The notes under the pieces are model-generated. The model was not told the DNA's origin. It saw only the letters and a list, made by a program, of their open reading frames with translations, and did no database searches. The translations under genes were made by a program, and so were the position numbers. DNA of 64,000 nucleotides, from positions 102,330-166,329 of the forward strand of contig CANMSN010000007.1 in assembly GCA_947500585.1 (NCBI GenBank). The letters are read 5' to 3'. Below, piece after piece: positions 1-9,590 of this stretch; position 1 is the stretch's first letter; each line of letters begins with the position of its first letter. The DNA comes from an uncultured Flavobacteriaceae bacterium (GTDB lineage: Bacteria; Bacteroidota; Bacteroidia; Flavobacteriales; Flavobacteriaceae).

Positions 1-1
1 A

Positions 2-481
2 TTTACCAACAGATTTGAAAATGCTAGCACAGGTGAAGGAGGTGTAGGCTCTTCCTTGTTTAATCGTTTTTTCGGAGCCATGATTGATGCTTTAGTTAAT
101 ACTAATGATGTACCTTTTTTTGGTTATGGTATAGGGATGGGAACTAATGTGGGAGCAATGCTTATAACAGGTAAAGCTCAATTTTTATTTGCAGAATGGG
201 AATGGCTAAGGATTGTTGGAGAAATGGGGTTTGTATTGGGGGTTTTAATTATTTTAATTCGTTTTTCTTTTTGTAGTTTCATTTTTTTTAAGAGCTTAAA
301 ATTTCTCAAAAAAGGAGATTTATTACCTTGGCTTCTTTTAGGTTCGGGATTAGTTATTATTATTCAAGGGCAATGGGCACAACCTACCATTCTTGGCTTT
401 AGCACTTTAATAGGGGGATTAATATTAGCTTCATCTCAAAGTATTAATAATTCTTTTAAATTAAATCAGAATAAAAAATAA
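2..481 (+). CDS. O-antigen polymerase/ligase-like membrane protein, C-terminal part (5' truncated by window edge)
   Basis: The frame is open from base 2 with no stop, so the gene starts upstream of the window. About 159 residues are visible. The first part holds a polar stretch and a GYGIGMGTNVG segment of the kind seen in the large periplasmic loop of Wzy/WaaL-type polymerases and ligases. It is followed by three hydrophobic helices (roughly VLGVLIILIRF, LLPWLLLGSGLVIII and ILGFSTLIGGLIL). The next gene, a glycosyltransferase, starts 12 bp downstream on the same strand, which fits a polysaccharide operon. The family call rests on this pattern and the context; whether it is a polymerase or a ligase cannot be told. 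Confidence 0.6.
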   Translation, partial: FTNRFENASTGEGGVGSSLFNRFFGAMIDALVNTNDVPFFGYGIGMGTNVGAMLITGKAQFLFAEWEWLRIVGEMGFVLGVLIILIRFSFCSFIFFKSLKFLKKGDLLPWLLLGSGLVIIIQGQWAQPTILGFSTLIGGLILASSQSINNSFKLNQNKK

Positions 482-493
482 ACCTTATTTTCC

Positions 494-1645
494 ATGAATA
501 GTTCTATTCGTTTTATATTAATTGGTAATTATGTTTTAGATAAACAAGAAAGTATGCAGAGGTTTGCATATATGTTAAATTCAGGTATAATATCAAAAGA
601 TATAGATTCAAAAATATGGAATCCTACAGTTTTTTTAGGAGGCTTATTTAAATCAACTAACAGAGGAATAGGAAAATGGGTTGCATATGTAGATAAATAT
701 ATCATATTTCCTTTTATTTTAATTTTCAAGTCGCAATATGAAATGAAAAATGACCCTAATCTGTATTTTCACATTTGTGACCATTCCAACGCACCCTATC
801 TGAAGTTTTTGCCAAAGGATCGTACTAGTATTACCTGTCATGATGTTTTAGCCATAAGAGGCGCTTTAGGGTTCCAAGATGCTTATGCCCTGCCTTCCAA
901 ATTTGGTTATATTTTCCAAAGATGGATTTTAAAACACTTAAAAAGAGCAATACGTCTTGCTGCCGTGTCTGAATTTAGTTTAAATCAATTAAAAGCTTTA
1001 TCTGAAAATGAAACGAATAAGGAAAAGTGGGTCGTTATTTCTAATGCCTTTAATGCACCATTTTCAGAAATGAATAAAGAAAGCTATAATGTATTACTTA
1101 GTGATATGAATTTGAGATCAGAAGAACCATTCATTTTACATGTTGGTACAGCGCACCCTCGTAAAAATAGACTTTTCTTATTACATGTGCTTCATGAAAT
1201 GCGTAACGAGTGGAATGGTAAATTATGTCTAGCAAGTAAACCTTTAGATAAAGAATTTACTGCATTAGCAAAGCAGTTAAATTTATCGCATAGAATTGTT
1301 TCAGTCGTTAGACCAGATCACAATCATCTAGTAGCCTTATATAGTGCATGTGAAGCCTTTGTTTTTCCTTCACTATCGGAAGGGTTTGGGTGGCCAGTTA
1401 TTGAGGCACAAGCTTGCGGGGCTCCCGTTATTGCTAGTAATTTTGATCCGATGCCTGAAGTGAGTGGGGGGGCAGCTATACATGCCCATCCGAAAGACGC
1501 TAAAGCTTTTGCAGCAGCAATATTGTCTTTAAAAGATGAGGGTCTGCGAAAAAAATTGATAGAAAGTGGTTTTAAAAACATAGAACGATTTCAAGTTGAT
1601 TCCATGATTGAATCATATTTAAAATTATATACGGATACGAATTAA
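494..1645 (+). CDS. Glycosyltransferase family 4 (GT-B fold)
   Basis: A 383-residue cytoplasmic or membrane-associated sugar transferase. The C-terminal half shows the GT4 nucleotide-sugar site: FILHVGTAHPRKNR at about residue 212, and the E-x7-E motif in SEGFGWPVIEAQACG at about residue 295, followed by PMPEVSGGAA. The N-terminal acceptor half is more variable and contains ITCHDVLA. It begins 12 bp after the polymerase-like gene and is followed after 50 bp by another GT4 gene, so it probably adds one sugar of a repeat unit. The acceptor and donor cannot be told from sequence. Confidence 0.85.
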   Translation: MNSSIRFILIGNYVLDKQESMQRFAYMLNSGIISKDIDSKIWNPTVFLGGLFKSTNRGIGKWVAYVDKYIIFPFILIFKSQYEMKNDPNLYFHICDHSNAPYLKFLPKDRTSITCHDVLAIRGALGFQDAYALPSKFGYIFQRWILKHLKRAIRLAAVSEFSLNQLKALSENETNKEKWVVISNAFNAPFSEMNKESYNVLLSDMNLRSEEPFILHVGTAHPRKNRLFLLHVLHEMRNEWNGKLCLASKPLDKEFTALAKQLNLSHRIVSVVRPDHNHLVALYSACEAFVFPSLSEGFGWPVIEAQACGAPVIASNFDPMPEVSGGAAIHAHPKDAKAFAAAILSLKDEGLRKKLIESGFKNIERFQVDSMIESYLKLYTDTN

Positions 1646-1695
1646 GTGTTTTAATTTAAACACTATTTTATTATAAATTTTATATAATAAGTAAA

Positions 1696-2883
1696 ATGAA
1701 AATTCTCAGAGTCATAGGGGGTATGGATCCCAAAGGAGGAGGACCTTGTCAAGGGATTCGTAATTCGATTCCTGCTTTACAAACCTTAGGCGTGCACAAC
1801 GAGGTGGTTTGTTTAGATGCGCCTGATTATGATTATTTAGGTAGTGATTCTTTTTTAATCCATGCTATTGGCCCTTCCGTAGGGCCTTGGAGCTATTCGA
1901 AAATGCTTATTCCATGGCTACAAAAACATGCAGAAGATTTTGACCTCATCATTGTTCATGGTCTTTGGAAATTTTCAAGTTTTGCGGTGTATAAGGCACT
2001 TAAAGAATTGAAAGGAAACACAACTCCCTATTTTGTAATGCCACATGGTATGTTAGACCCTTATTTCCAAAAAGCACCTGAGCGTCGTTTAAAAGCCATT
2101 CGAAATTGGTTGTTTTGGAAACTATTTGAATCTAAGGTTATTTCACATGCAGCAGGGGTTCTATTTACCTGTCAAGAAGAATTGATGCTTGCCAGACGAA
2201 CCTTTACACCTTACAAACCAGTGAAAGAATTAAATGTGGGGTACGGTATTCAAGCACCACCCGTGTATCATGATAAAATGAATGAAGCTTTTAAATTAGT
2301 AAGTAAGGAACTTAACGGTAAACCTTATTTATTATTTTTAAGCCGTGTGCATAAAAAGAAGGGTCTTGATTTATTGCTAGCCGCTTATAAAATATGGGTG
2401 GATCTGACAAAGGAAAATGAAAAGCTTGATCTAGTTATTGCAGGACCTGGTCTAGAAACCGATTATGGTAAGGGGCTTTTGAAAGCCGTTGAGAACGACT
2501 CGACCTTAAAACAATATGTGCATTTTACAGGCATGCTTTCAGGGGATGCTAAATGGGGGGCTTTTTATGGAGCTGAGGCGTTTGTTTTGCCAAGTCATCA
2601 AGAGAATTTTGGGATTGCCATTGTGGAGGCCCTTGCCTGCGGAAAGCCCGTTTTAATATCGGATAAAGTTAATATTTGGCGTGAAATTAAAAATGAGGCA
2701 GCAGGTTTTGTTGAAAATGATGATTTTGAAGGGGCAATTAATCTATTATCAAAATGGGGAAAATTGACATCTATTGAAAAAAAAATCATGAAACAGCGTG
2801 CTAAAAAAACATTTTTAAAACATTATTCTATTGAACCTGCAGCTAAGCGTTTGTTAGATGCATTAAGAAAAGTTATAGAATAA
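1696..2883 (+). CDS. Glycosyltransferase family 4 (GT-B fold)
   Basis: 395 residues. The N-terminus MKILRVIGGMDPKGGGPCQG has the glycine-rich loop of GT4 enzymes. HGLWKF and MPHGMLDPYF mark the N-terminal domain, LFLSRVHKKKGLDLLL the start of the donor domain, and SHQENFGIAIVEALACGKP the E-x7-E donor motif. The full length is typical of the family. It lies in line with the preceding transferase and probably acts on the same glycan; its sugar specificity is unknown. A gap of about 480 bp follows, so the operon may be interrupted here. Confidence 0.85.
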   Translation: MKILRVIGGMDPKGGGPCQGIRNSIPALQTLGVHNEVVCLDAPDYDYLGSDSFLIHAIGPSVGPWSYSKMLIPWLQKHAEDFDLIIVHGLWKFSSFAVYKALKELKGNTTPYFVMPHGMLDPYFQKAPERRLKAIRNWLFWKLFESKVISHAAGVLFTCQEELMLARRTFTPYKPVKELNVGYGIQAPPVYHDKMNEAFKLVSKELNGKPYLLFLSRVHKKKGLDLLLAAYKIWVDLTKENEKLDLVIAGPGLETDYGKGLLKAVENDSTLKQYVHFTGMLSGDAKWGAFYGAEAFVLPSHQENFGIAIVEALACGKPVLISDKVNIWREIKNEAAGFVENDDFEGAINLLSKWGKLTSIEKKIMKQRAKKTFLKHYSIEPAAKRLLDALRKVIE

Positions 2884-3364
2884 ACATATTAAATATGCAC
2901 AATACAAATATTTTTAAGCATCTTGCTTTTATTTTAAGAGATTTTGGAGCAAAATATATGGCAGGAGATTTATGTTTATTTTGAGATAAACATTTTGGGG
3001 TTTTGGAATTTAATAGTGGAAGGTGATTACTATATTTATGAGTTTATTAGCATAAATTAATAAGGAAAAATTAGTCTATGAAAAAAAATGTAATCATTTC
3101 TAGTTATTCCCTTTTAATAGTTAAAACTCTCGATATCGTAAAACTAGTTCTCCTCTCATTATTTAAACAGGTCATGGTAAATTCATTTGGCTGTCTATTG
3201 AGACCTTTGCTGATATTTCCGGAATTGTAAAAAAGGGAGTTGATATTGGAGTAAGATACTTTTTTAAAAAACACATATAACTGTATAGTAATTAAGGGGT
3301 ATTAATATAAGCTAATAAGAGAGCTAATATTTAAAGGATAATAAAAAAAATATAATAAAAAAAT
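2884..3364. other. Gene-free AT-rich interval in the polysaccharide locus
   Basis: No convincing gene. Two short open frames exist on the plus strand (2894-2983, 29 residues; 3078-3230, 50 residues) but neither resembles a known protein and they are interrupted. The interval may hold a decayed gene, since its base composition is a little richer than the purely AT leader just before 3365. Confidence 0.4.
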
Positions 3365-4180
3365 ATGATTTCTATTGTGATTCTAACAAAAAATGAAGAA
3401 AAAGATTTGCCTAAGTCTTTAGGGTCTGTAACATGGAGTGATGATATTCATATTCTTGATTCAGGGAGTACAGATAATACGATTCACATAGCCAATACTT
3501 ATGGGGCTAGTGTAAGTTATAATCCGTTTAAAAGCTTTGGTCAACAACGTAATCATGCAATTGATAAGTTGGAAATAAAGAATGAATGGATTTTATTTTT
3601 AGATGCTGATGAAGTAGTGACCGATAAGTTCAAAAAAGCTATGTTTGACGCTATTGAGAAAGCTGATGAAACTATTTCTGGGTTTTATTGTTGTTGGAAA
3701 ATGATACTTGAGAATACTTGGCTAAAACACTGTGACAATTTTCCAAAATGGCAGTTCAGGTTAATGAAAAGAGGTATGGCCAGATTTACAGATTTTGGTC
3801 ATGGACAAAAAGAGAGTGATGTAAAAGGAGAAATAAAATATTTAAAAGAACCGTATTTACACTATGGTTTTTCAAAAGGATGGACTCAATGGATTGATAG
3901 ACATAACAGATATTCTACACAAGAAGCAATTGCGCGAGCACAAAATAAGCCTCCATTTAAAAGTGTCTTTTCAAAAAATTCAAGTAAACGAAACCCAGCG
4001 CTTAAATCTTGGCTTACAAAGTTACCGGGTTGGCCTTTTATTCGTTTTTTTCAAGCATATATTTTAAGCCTAGGCTTTTTGGAAGGGATTCCTGGTTTTA
4101 TTTATTGTATTAATATGGCATACTATGAGTTTATGATTCAGATTAAAATTAGAGAACACAGAAAGGCAAAGTTAATATAG
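3365..4180 (+). CDS. Glycosyltransferase family 2 (WaaE/KdtX-like)
   Basis: 271 residues with a GT-A fold. The start MISIVILTKNEEKDLPKSL and the segment ILDSGSTDNT are the UDP-binding region. WILFLDADEVV carries the DxD metal-binding motif at about residue 80, and FGQQRNHAI lies between them. The pattern matches the WaaE/KdtX-like branch that transfers glucose or similar sugars to lipopolysaccharide core. A C-terminal hydrophobic region (FIRFFQAYILSLGFLEGIPGFIYCI) may attach it to the membrane. The exact acceptor here is unknown. Confidence 0.85.
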   Translation: MISIVILTKNEEKDLPKSLGSVTWSDDIHILDSGSTDNTIHIANTYGASVSYNPFKSFGQQRNHAIDKLEIKNEWILFLDADEVVTDKFKKAMFDAIEKADETISGFYCCWKMILENTWLKHCDNFPKWQFRLMKRGMARFTDFGHGQKESDVKGEIKYLKEPYLHYGFSKGWTQWIDRHNRYSTQEAIARAQNKPPFKSVFSKNSSKRNPALKSWLTKLPGWPFIRFFQAYILSLGFLEGIPGFIYCINMAYYEFMIQIKIREHRKAKLI

Positions 4181-4196
4181 GTAGTTATGCGTATTT

Positions 4197-4589
4197 ATGT
4201 ATCTATTTCATTCCTTATTTTTTTTTGTATTTATAGTTGTATATTTTAGTTGGATTAGTAGCCCTAGGTTTTCGCTAAACGATATTGTTCCAAATTGGAT
4301 TGCAATTTGGGCAGATAAACATGAAAATGATAATATTAGAACCGCCATACCATTATTTTTTTTAGGGTTGGTATCGGGTTTGTTTTTAATATTAAAACGA
4401 CTAAGAATAAGCAAGTGGCTTTTATGTTTTATTTTATTAATTATATTGGTTTTAATAGCAGAATTAGGCCAATTATTATTACCTCTTAGATCTTTTGATT
4501 GGAAAGATGTATTTTGGGGAGCTATAGGTGCAGCAGCTGGGTTGTGCATTATGTATATTTTAAAATTATTATTTAAAAAAGAATTGTAA
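4197..4589 (+). CDS. VanZ-like family membrane protein
   Basis: 130 residues with four predicted transmembrane helices. The family signature is visible in LIAELGQLLLPLRSFDWKDVFWGAIGAAAG (about residues 85-115): an E-x-x-Q, then P-x-R-x-x-D, then a glycine-rich helix. VanZ-like proteins occur in surface-glycan and cell-envelope loci with no firmly established biochemical role. Another ATG at 4187 is in a different frame and soon stops, so 4197 is the best start. It lies 16 bp after the GT2 gene and 14 bp before the WcaI-like gene. Confidence 0.7.
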   Translation: MYLFHSLFFFVFIVVYFSWISSPRFSLNDIVPNWIAIWADKHENDNIRTAIPLFFLGLVSGLFLILKRLRISKWLLCFILLIILVLIAELGQLLLPLRSFDWKDVFWGAIGAAAGLCIMYILKLLFKKEL

Positions 4590-4603
4590 ATAATTTAATA
4601 GCT

Positions 4604-5854
4604 ATGTCAAGAATAAAAATGCGTGTTTTGCTTATTGGTTATAACTTTTCACCAGAACCAACAGGTATAGGCAAGTATAGTGGGGAAATGATAGATTGGT
4701 TGGCAAAAAAAGGCTATGATTGTGTTGTGGTAACAACTTACCCTTATTATCCATATTGGAAAGTTCAAGAACCTTATTTTAAAAAACGGTTTTGGTACCA
4801 CAAGGAAATAACAAATTTTGAAACAGGAGGAAGTATAACTACCTACCGTTGCCCAATGTATGTGCCAGCAGAACCATCAGGTAAAAAAAGAATGCTTTTA
4901 GATTTATCATTTATGATGTCTTCGTTTTTTCAACTGGTAATATTATTATTTAAAAAAAAATGTAATACAGTTATCACTGTAGTACCGTCATTTCAATTCG
5001 GACTCTTAGGATATTTCTACAAATTATTTAAAAAGTCTAAAACTGTTTACCATATTCAAGACTTACAAATTGAGGCTGCCCAAGATTTAAACATGATTTC
5101 ATCAAAAAAAGTTTTAAGCCTACTTTATAAGGTTGAAAAATTTATTTTTAGTAAAACAGATATAATTAGTAGTATTTCTGAGAAAATGGTATCCAAAATA
5201 GAATTAAAGACAAACAAAAAAGTTGTGCTATTTTCCAATTGGTCAGATACTGAGTTTTTTACACCGATAGAAAACAAAAAGGATTTAAAAACACTTTTCG
5301 GATTATTACCATCAGATAAAGTTATTTTATATTCTGGAGCTATAGGGGAAAAACAAGGTTTAGAAAATATAATTTATGCGGCCGAAAAATTTTGTAATAA
5401 AAAACACATTAAGTTTATTATTTGCGGAACTGGTCCTTACAAAGAAAAATTACAGAATTTAACAAAAAGATTAAGCTTGAATAATGTTTTATTTTTTCCT
5501 TTACAGCCCACGGAAAATTTTAATAAGTTTTTAAATATGGCCGACGTACATTTAGTTATTCAAAAAGCTAAAGCGAGCGATTTAGTAATGCCATCAAAAT
5601 TAACAACTATTTTATCAGTTGGTGGGTTGGCACTTATTACAGCAAATGTTGATTCTGGTTTGCATGCTTTAACTAAAAAATATAAGATGGGTATTTTAGT
5701 AAAGGCAGAAAATCAAGAAGCTTTGAATAATGGCATTGAAGAGGCTTTGACAAGTAATATGCGTAACAAAATTATGAATAATGCTCGACAATATGCAGAA
5801 AACTATTTAGAAATTAATATTGTGATGAAGGCTTTTGAAAAAGAAGTTCTATAA
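4604..5854 (+). CDS. wcaI: WcaI-family glycosyltransferase
   Basis: 416 residues. The N-terminus reads MRVLLIGYNFSPEPTGIGKY followed by SGEMIDWLAKKGYDCVVVTT and YPYYPYWKV. This is the hallmark of WcaI, the GT4-type enzyme of colanic-acid-like polysaccharide assembly, proposed there to add fucose. YSGAIGEKQGLENII opens the donor domain. The donor E-x7-E motif is not clear: VMPSKLTTILSVGGLAL stands in its place, as in other WcaI relatives. A second ATG at 4619 fits the family start better than 4604. The GDP-fucose genes further along the window would supply a suitable donor. Confidence 0.75.
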   Translation: MSRIKMRVLLIGYNFSPEPTGIGKYSGEMIDWLAKKGYDCVVVTTYPYYPYWKVQEPYFKKRFWYHKEITNFETGGSITTYRCPMYVPAEPSGKKRMLLDLSFMMSSFFQLVILLFKKKCNTVITVVPSFQFGLLGYFYKLFKKSKTVYHIQDLQIEAAQDLNMISSKKVLSLLYKVEKFIFSKTDIISSISEKMVSKIELKTNKKVVLFSNWSDTEFFTPIENKKDLKTLFGLLPSDKVILYSGAIGEKQGLENIIYAAEKFCNKKHIKFIICGTGPYKEKLQNLTKRLSLNNVLFFPLQPTENFNKFLNMADVHLVIQKAKASDLVMPSKLTTILSVGGLALITANVDSGLHALTKKYKMGILVKAENQEALNNGIEEALTSNMRNKIMNNARQYAENYLEINIVMKAFEKEVL

Positions 5855-6347
5855 TGATAATAACTCATTGAGTATAATGATGGTTTAAAAAGTGAAAAGT
5901 TGTAAGTTTTACTGATGATTTATCATTCGTTTTAGATGTAAACGCTGATAGTTAAAGACTAATTTTACGAATTTATCTGATTTGTTTAACATTGTATTTA
6001 TTATATATAATAAACCTTTTCTAATATTTGAAGAAAAAGTATCATTATACAGCTTATAAGCATATAATATATAAGTAATATTAAATTAGTATTATTTTAA
6101 ATGTATAGAAGTTAGAATAAATAATTAAAAATAGTATTTTCGATAAAATTTTTAATTTATCAATTAATACTCTACTACTACAATAGTAAAAATAGATGGA
6201 TTGGAAATATTGGAAAAGCGCAAAAACTTGGATAGTAAAATGGAATAAGTTTTTTTGTCCCTAAAGACATTAGTTAATAAAAAATAAAACATATATAACC
6301 TGTTGAGGTTGCAACAGAAATTAAGACAAATGGTAAAATTATAAATA
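5855..6347. other. Gene-free AT-rich interval before the pyruvyl transferase gene
   Basis: About 490 bp with dense stops in all frames and no recognisable protein remnant. It probably contains the promoter for the gene set starting at 6348. No clear hairpin terminator or operator is visible. Confidence 0.4.
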
Positions 6348-7490
6348 ATGAAGATAGGAATCATTACAATACTAAATGTAAATAATTACGGTGCAGAGTT
6401 ACAAGCTCATGCTTTAAATAAAAAGTTAACCTTACTTGGTTTTGATAATGAAATAATTAATTATTTCCATAATCATAATACAGAATTTATTTTTGAAAAA
6501 GAATCGAAACCAATTTTTGAAATAAAACCGATAGCTAAATTAAAAGCAAAAGTCTTAGTTTTATTAAATAAATACAGTAAAATTTCAAACCCTAACATTG
6601 CTAAAAAAAGATTAATGAGGTTTGATTCCTTTCATGACCAATATTCTAAAGTTTCAATGCCTATTAAAAGTATTACGGATTTATATTCCAAAGATTTTGA
6701 GTATGATATTTTTATAGTAGGCAGTGATCAAGTTTGGAATCCCAATAATCAAATAAATATTGAACCTTATTTCTTAACGTTTGCCCCAAAAGGAAAGAAA
6801 AAAATCTCTTATGCATCAAGTTTTGGTGTTGGAAGTATTTCAAAAGAAAACTTTGCTAAATATAAAAAACTATTAGGGAATATAGATTTTTTATCGTGTA
6901 GAGAAAAATCAGGAGTTGAAATTATTAAAGAAATTACAGGGAAGCAATCTACTCATGTTTTAGATCCAACTTTATTATTATCAAAAGAAGAATGGTCAAT
7001 TATAGCAGTTCCTTATGAGGAAGAAGAACCTTTTATCTTAGTGTTTGTTTTTAAAAATTCAAAATATGTAACTGATTTAGCATATGATTTACAGAAAAAG
7101 ACTGGGTATAAAATTATAAGAATATGTAAAAATGAAATGAGAGTTGAATCAGATAATAAAATATTGAATATTAGAGATGCTGGCCCAAGAGAATTTTTAG
7201 GAATTTATCAAAAGGCAACTATTGTTTTAACAACATCCTTTCATGGAAGTATATTTTCTTTAATTTTTCAGAAGCCGTTTTATTCAATTACTCCAGGTAG
7301 AAAAAATAATAATGCAAGACAAGAGAGCCTGTTAAAAATGTTTGGATTGGAAGATCGATTAATTAAAGAAGGCCAGCCTTTTCCTAAAAAAGATAAAATT
7401 AACATTGATTTTTCAACGGTTCAAAGAATTATTGAGAAAGAAAAAAGTTCGTCCTTAAGTTTCTTAAAGAACGCTATCGAAAAGGTGTAA
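6348..7490 (+). CDS. Polysaccharide pyruvyl transferase family protein
   Basis: 380 residues. The N-terminus MKIGIITILNVNNYGAELQA, the central FIVGSDQVWNP (about residue 125) and the C-terminal TTSFHGSIFSLIFQKPFYSI (about residue 300) are the three characteristic blocks of the CsaB/WcaK-type family. Members transfer pyruvate from phosphoenolpyruvate to sugars, giving acidic pyruvate ketals on exopolysaccharide. The gene is paired with the iron-sulfur protein at 7515 (24 bp gap), a common pairing in polysaccharide loci. The target sugar is not known. Confidence 0.85.
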   Translation: MKIGIITILNVNNYGAELQAHALNKKLTLLGFDNEIINYFHNHNTEFIFEKESKPIFEIKPIAKLKAKVLVLLNKYSKISNPNIAKKRLMRFDSFHDQYSKVSMPIKSITDLYSKDFEYDIFIVGSDQVWNPNNQINIEPYFLTFAPKGKKKISYASSFGVGSISKENFAKYKKLLGNIDFLSCREKSGVEIIKEITGKQSTHVLDPTLLLSKEEWSIIAVPYEEEEPFILVFVFKNSKYVTDLAYDLQKKTGYKIIRICKNEMRVESDNKILNIRDAGPREFLGIYQKATIVLTTSFHGSIFSLIFQKPFYSITPGRKNNNARQESLLKMFGLEDRLIKEGQPFPKKDKINIDFSTVQRIIEKEKSSSLSFLKNAIEKV

Positions 7491-7514
7491 AATATTACAA
7501 TTAGTAAAATATTG

Positions 7515-8921
7515 ATGATGGATAAAAATGTTACTGATTTAGAAAAAGTAGTTAATGGAGGTTATTGTACAGGCTGTGGAAGCTGCTCCTTTGTCACTAA
7601 AGCTCCGATGAAAATTAATGAATACGGAGAATATCAGCCAGATTTAGGAGTTATTAATTCTCTTAATAACTCTATTATAGAGAAAGCGGAAAATGTGTGC
7701 CCCTCTTTAAATTTCTCTTTTAATGAAGATGTTCTTGCAGAAAAATTTCTAAAAAAAGATTGTTCAGAAAAAAGTAATTATATTGGTCCTTACCAAAGTG
7801 TTTATGGCGGTTTTGTTAAAGAGAAGTCCTATAGAAATAATGGTACATCTGGTGGTTTTGGTACGTGGATTGGAGCAGCATTGTTTGAAAAAAGATTGAT
7901 TGATGGCGTAATACATATAAAAGAAAGTAAAAGAATTAATGATTCTGATCCATTTTTTAGATATGGAATAAGTAATAATATATCAGAAATAACAAAAGGA
8001 TCTAAAACTAAATATCACGTCATTGAAGTTTCTGAAGTGTTAAGCCTAATTAAAGATAAACCTGGCAAATATTTATTTATTGGTTTGCCATGTATGGTTA
8101 AAACAATACGTAGAATTCAATTGATTGATCCTATAATTAAGGAATCTATTAAATATACTGTTGCACTTGTTTGTGGACATTTGAAGAGTATCAATTGGAC
8201 ATTATCATTAGCTTGGAGTAAAGGGATTCATCCAAGTGAAGCAGATAATTTTTTGTATAGAACAAAGGCTAAGGATATTTCAGCAAGAGCATATGTGTTT
8301 ACAGCGTATTCAAAAAATAAGGAAGTTAGGGAGGATTCGGGAAATGTAGTCGGTGGAAAATTTAATCAAGGAGCTTTGATGTTACCGGCATGTAATTTTT
8401 GTGATGATGTTGTAGGTGAGACTGCTGATTTAACAATAGGAGATGCATGGTTACCACAATTTGAGATAGACTCTCAAGGAACTAATTTGTTAATAGTCAG
8501 GAACTCTGAAATTCATGATTTAATTAAAGGAGCTTTTAATGAGGGCAAAATTCAGATAGTAGGTTTGACTGAAAAAGATGTAATTGATGCTCAATCTGGT
8601 GGGTTTAGACAAAGAAGAGAAGGATTATCTCATAGGTTAAATAAAGTTGATAAAAAAAACATTTGGAGACCAACTAAAAGAATAGAGCCCAATAGTTTTA
8701 AGATATCTCCACTAAGGAAGCTAATTTATAATATTCGTTTTGAAGTTACATTAAATTCTAGAGAGTATTTTAAAGAGGCTTTACTAAAAGATAATTATGA
8801 TTTATATAAAAAAAGAATGTTTGTTCAACTAAAAATTTTAAGATTTTTAGAGATATTAAGTTCATCTCCAAGAATTATTAGAAAAAAAATAGCAGTGATT
8901 AAATTAAAGATGTTCAGTTAA
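7515..8921 (+). CDS. F420H2 dehydrogenase/hydrogenase beta-subunit family iron-sulfur protein
   Basis: About 468 residues. GGYCTGCGSCSFVTKAPM near residue 15 is the start of a ferredoxin-like cysteine cluster, with another cysteine in AENVC. A second cluster lies in LPACNFCDDVVGETADLTIGDAW (about residue 293). These are features of the FrhB/FpoF C-terminal domain family. Despite the name, bacterial members in glycan loci have not been shown to use F420. Their constant neighbourhood with pyruvyl transferases suggests a redox step on a sugar or carrier. The start could be 7515 or 7518 (tandem ATGs). The stop overlaps the next start (TAATG). Confidence 0.8.
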   Translation: MMDKNVTDLEKVVNGGYCTGCGSCSFVTKAPMKINEYGEYQPDLGVINSLNNSIIEKAENVCPSLNFSFNEDVLAEKFLKKDCSEKSNYIGPYQSVYGGFVKEKSYRNNGTSGGFGTWIGAALFEKRLIDGVIHIKESKRINDSDPFFRYGISNNISEITKGSKTKYHVIEVSEVLSLIKDKPGKYLFIGLPCMVKTIRRIQLIDPIIKESIKYTVALVCGHLKSINWTLSLAWSKGIHPSEADNFLYRTKAKDISARAYVFTAYSKNKEVREDSGNVVGGKFNQGALMLPACNFCDDVVGETADLTIGDAWLPQFEIDSQGTNLLIVRNSEIHDLIKGAFNEGKIQIVGLTEKDVIDAQSGGFRQRREGLSHRLNKVDKKNIWRPTKRIEPNSFKISPLRKLIYNIRFEVTLNSREYFKEALLKDNYDLYKKRMFVQLKILRFLEILSSSPRIIRKKIAVIKLKMFS

Positions 8922-9481
8922 TGGTAGAAAAAAGTATTTCTATGACTGATACGCGTCATAAATTTTCAATTAAGAATAAGTTTGCAAGAATTTTATGGAT
9001 TATTGCTTGTACTATTTTTTTTAAAAATCTTAAGCCTAGATTTTTTAGGAAATGGAGAATTCTTTTGTTAAAAATTTTTGGAGCAAATGTTAGTTGGAAG
9101 TCAACAATTCATTCAAGTGTTAAAATATGGGCTCCTTGGAATTTAGAAGTAGGTGAATATTCGTGTATTGGCCCCTTGGTAGATTGTTATAACCAAGGAA
9201 AAGTAGTAATAGGAAAAAATGCTACAATATCACAAAAAGCATATTTATGTGCTTCAAGTCATGATTTTACCAAAACAAGTCATGACTTAATTTTAAAACC
9301 AATTACTGTAAGGGATAAAGCATGGGTAGCTGCAGGGGCTTTTTTAGGACCTGGAGTTACAATTGGTGAAGGAGTTGTAGTTGGAGCTCGTTCCGCTGTA
9401 TTTAAAGATGTCCTAGCATGGTCAGTTGTAGGGGGGAACCCAGCGATGTTTATAAAAAAAAGGGTGATTGATGATTTATAA
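8921..9481 (+). CDS. wcaF: WcaF-like acetyltransferase (left-handed beta-helix)
   Basis: 186 residues. Hexapeptide repeats run from about residue 60 to 175 (STIHSSVKIWAPWNLEVGEY, VVIGKNATISQKAYLC, ITVRDKAWVAAGAFLG, VTIGEGVVVGARSAVF). They end in WSVVGGNPAMFIKKR, which is typical of WcaF/NodL/LacA-type acetyltransferases using acetyl-CoA. The catalytic histidine is likely in ASSHDFTK. The N-terminal basic segment resembles WcaF. It is translationally coupled to the preceding gene and probably O-acetylates the exported glycan. Confidence 0.8.
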   Translation: MVEKSISMTDTRHKFSIKNKFARILWIIACTIFFKNLKPRFFRKWRILLLKIFGANVSWKSTIHSSVKIWAPWNLEVGEYSCIGPLVDCYNQGKVVIGKNATISQKAYLCASSHDFTKTSHDLILKPITVRDKAWVAAGAFLGPGVTIGEGVVVGARSAVFKDVLAWSVVGGNPAMFIKKRVIDDL

Positions 9482-9590
9482 AAATGAAGACTGTGATCAT
9501 AATTTATGATACAGTACGGTACTATGAAGTATATATAAATAATATTATGTGACCTTCGAAGAAAAACTCTTTAATAAATAGAAAACAATT

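Noticed and set aside
2894..2983. 29-codon frame directly after the GT4 gene
   Set aside because: Too short and ends before any recognisable domain; it could be the start of a lost gene but nothing proves it.
3078..3230. Open frame of 50 residues in the gap between glycosyltransferases
   Set aside because: No family resemblance, unusual composition and no conserved motif; more likely chance or debris.
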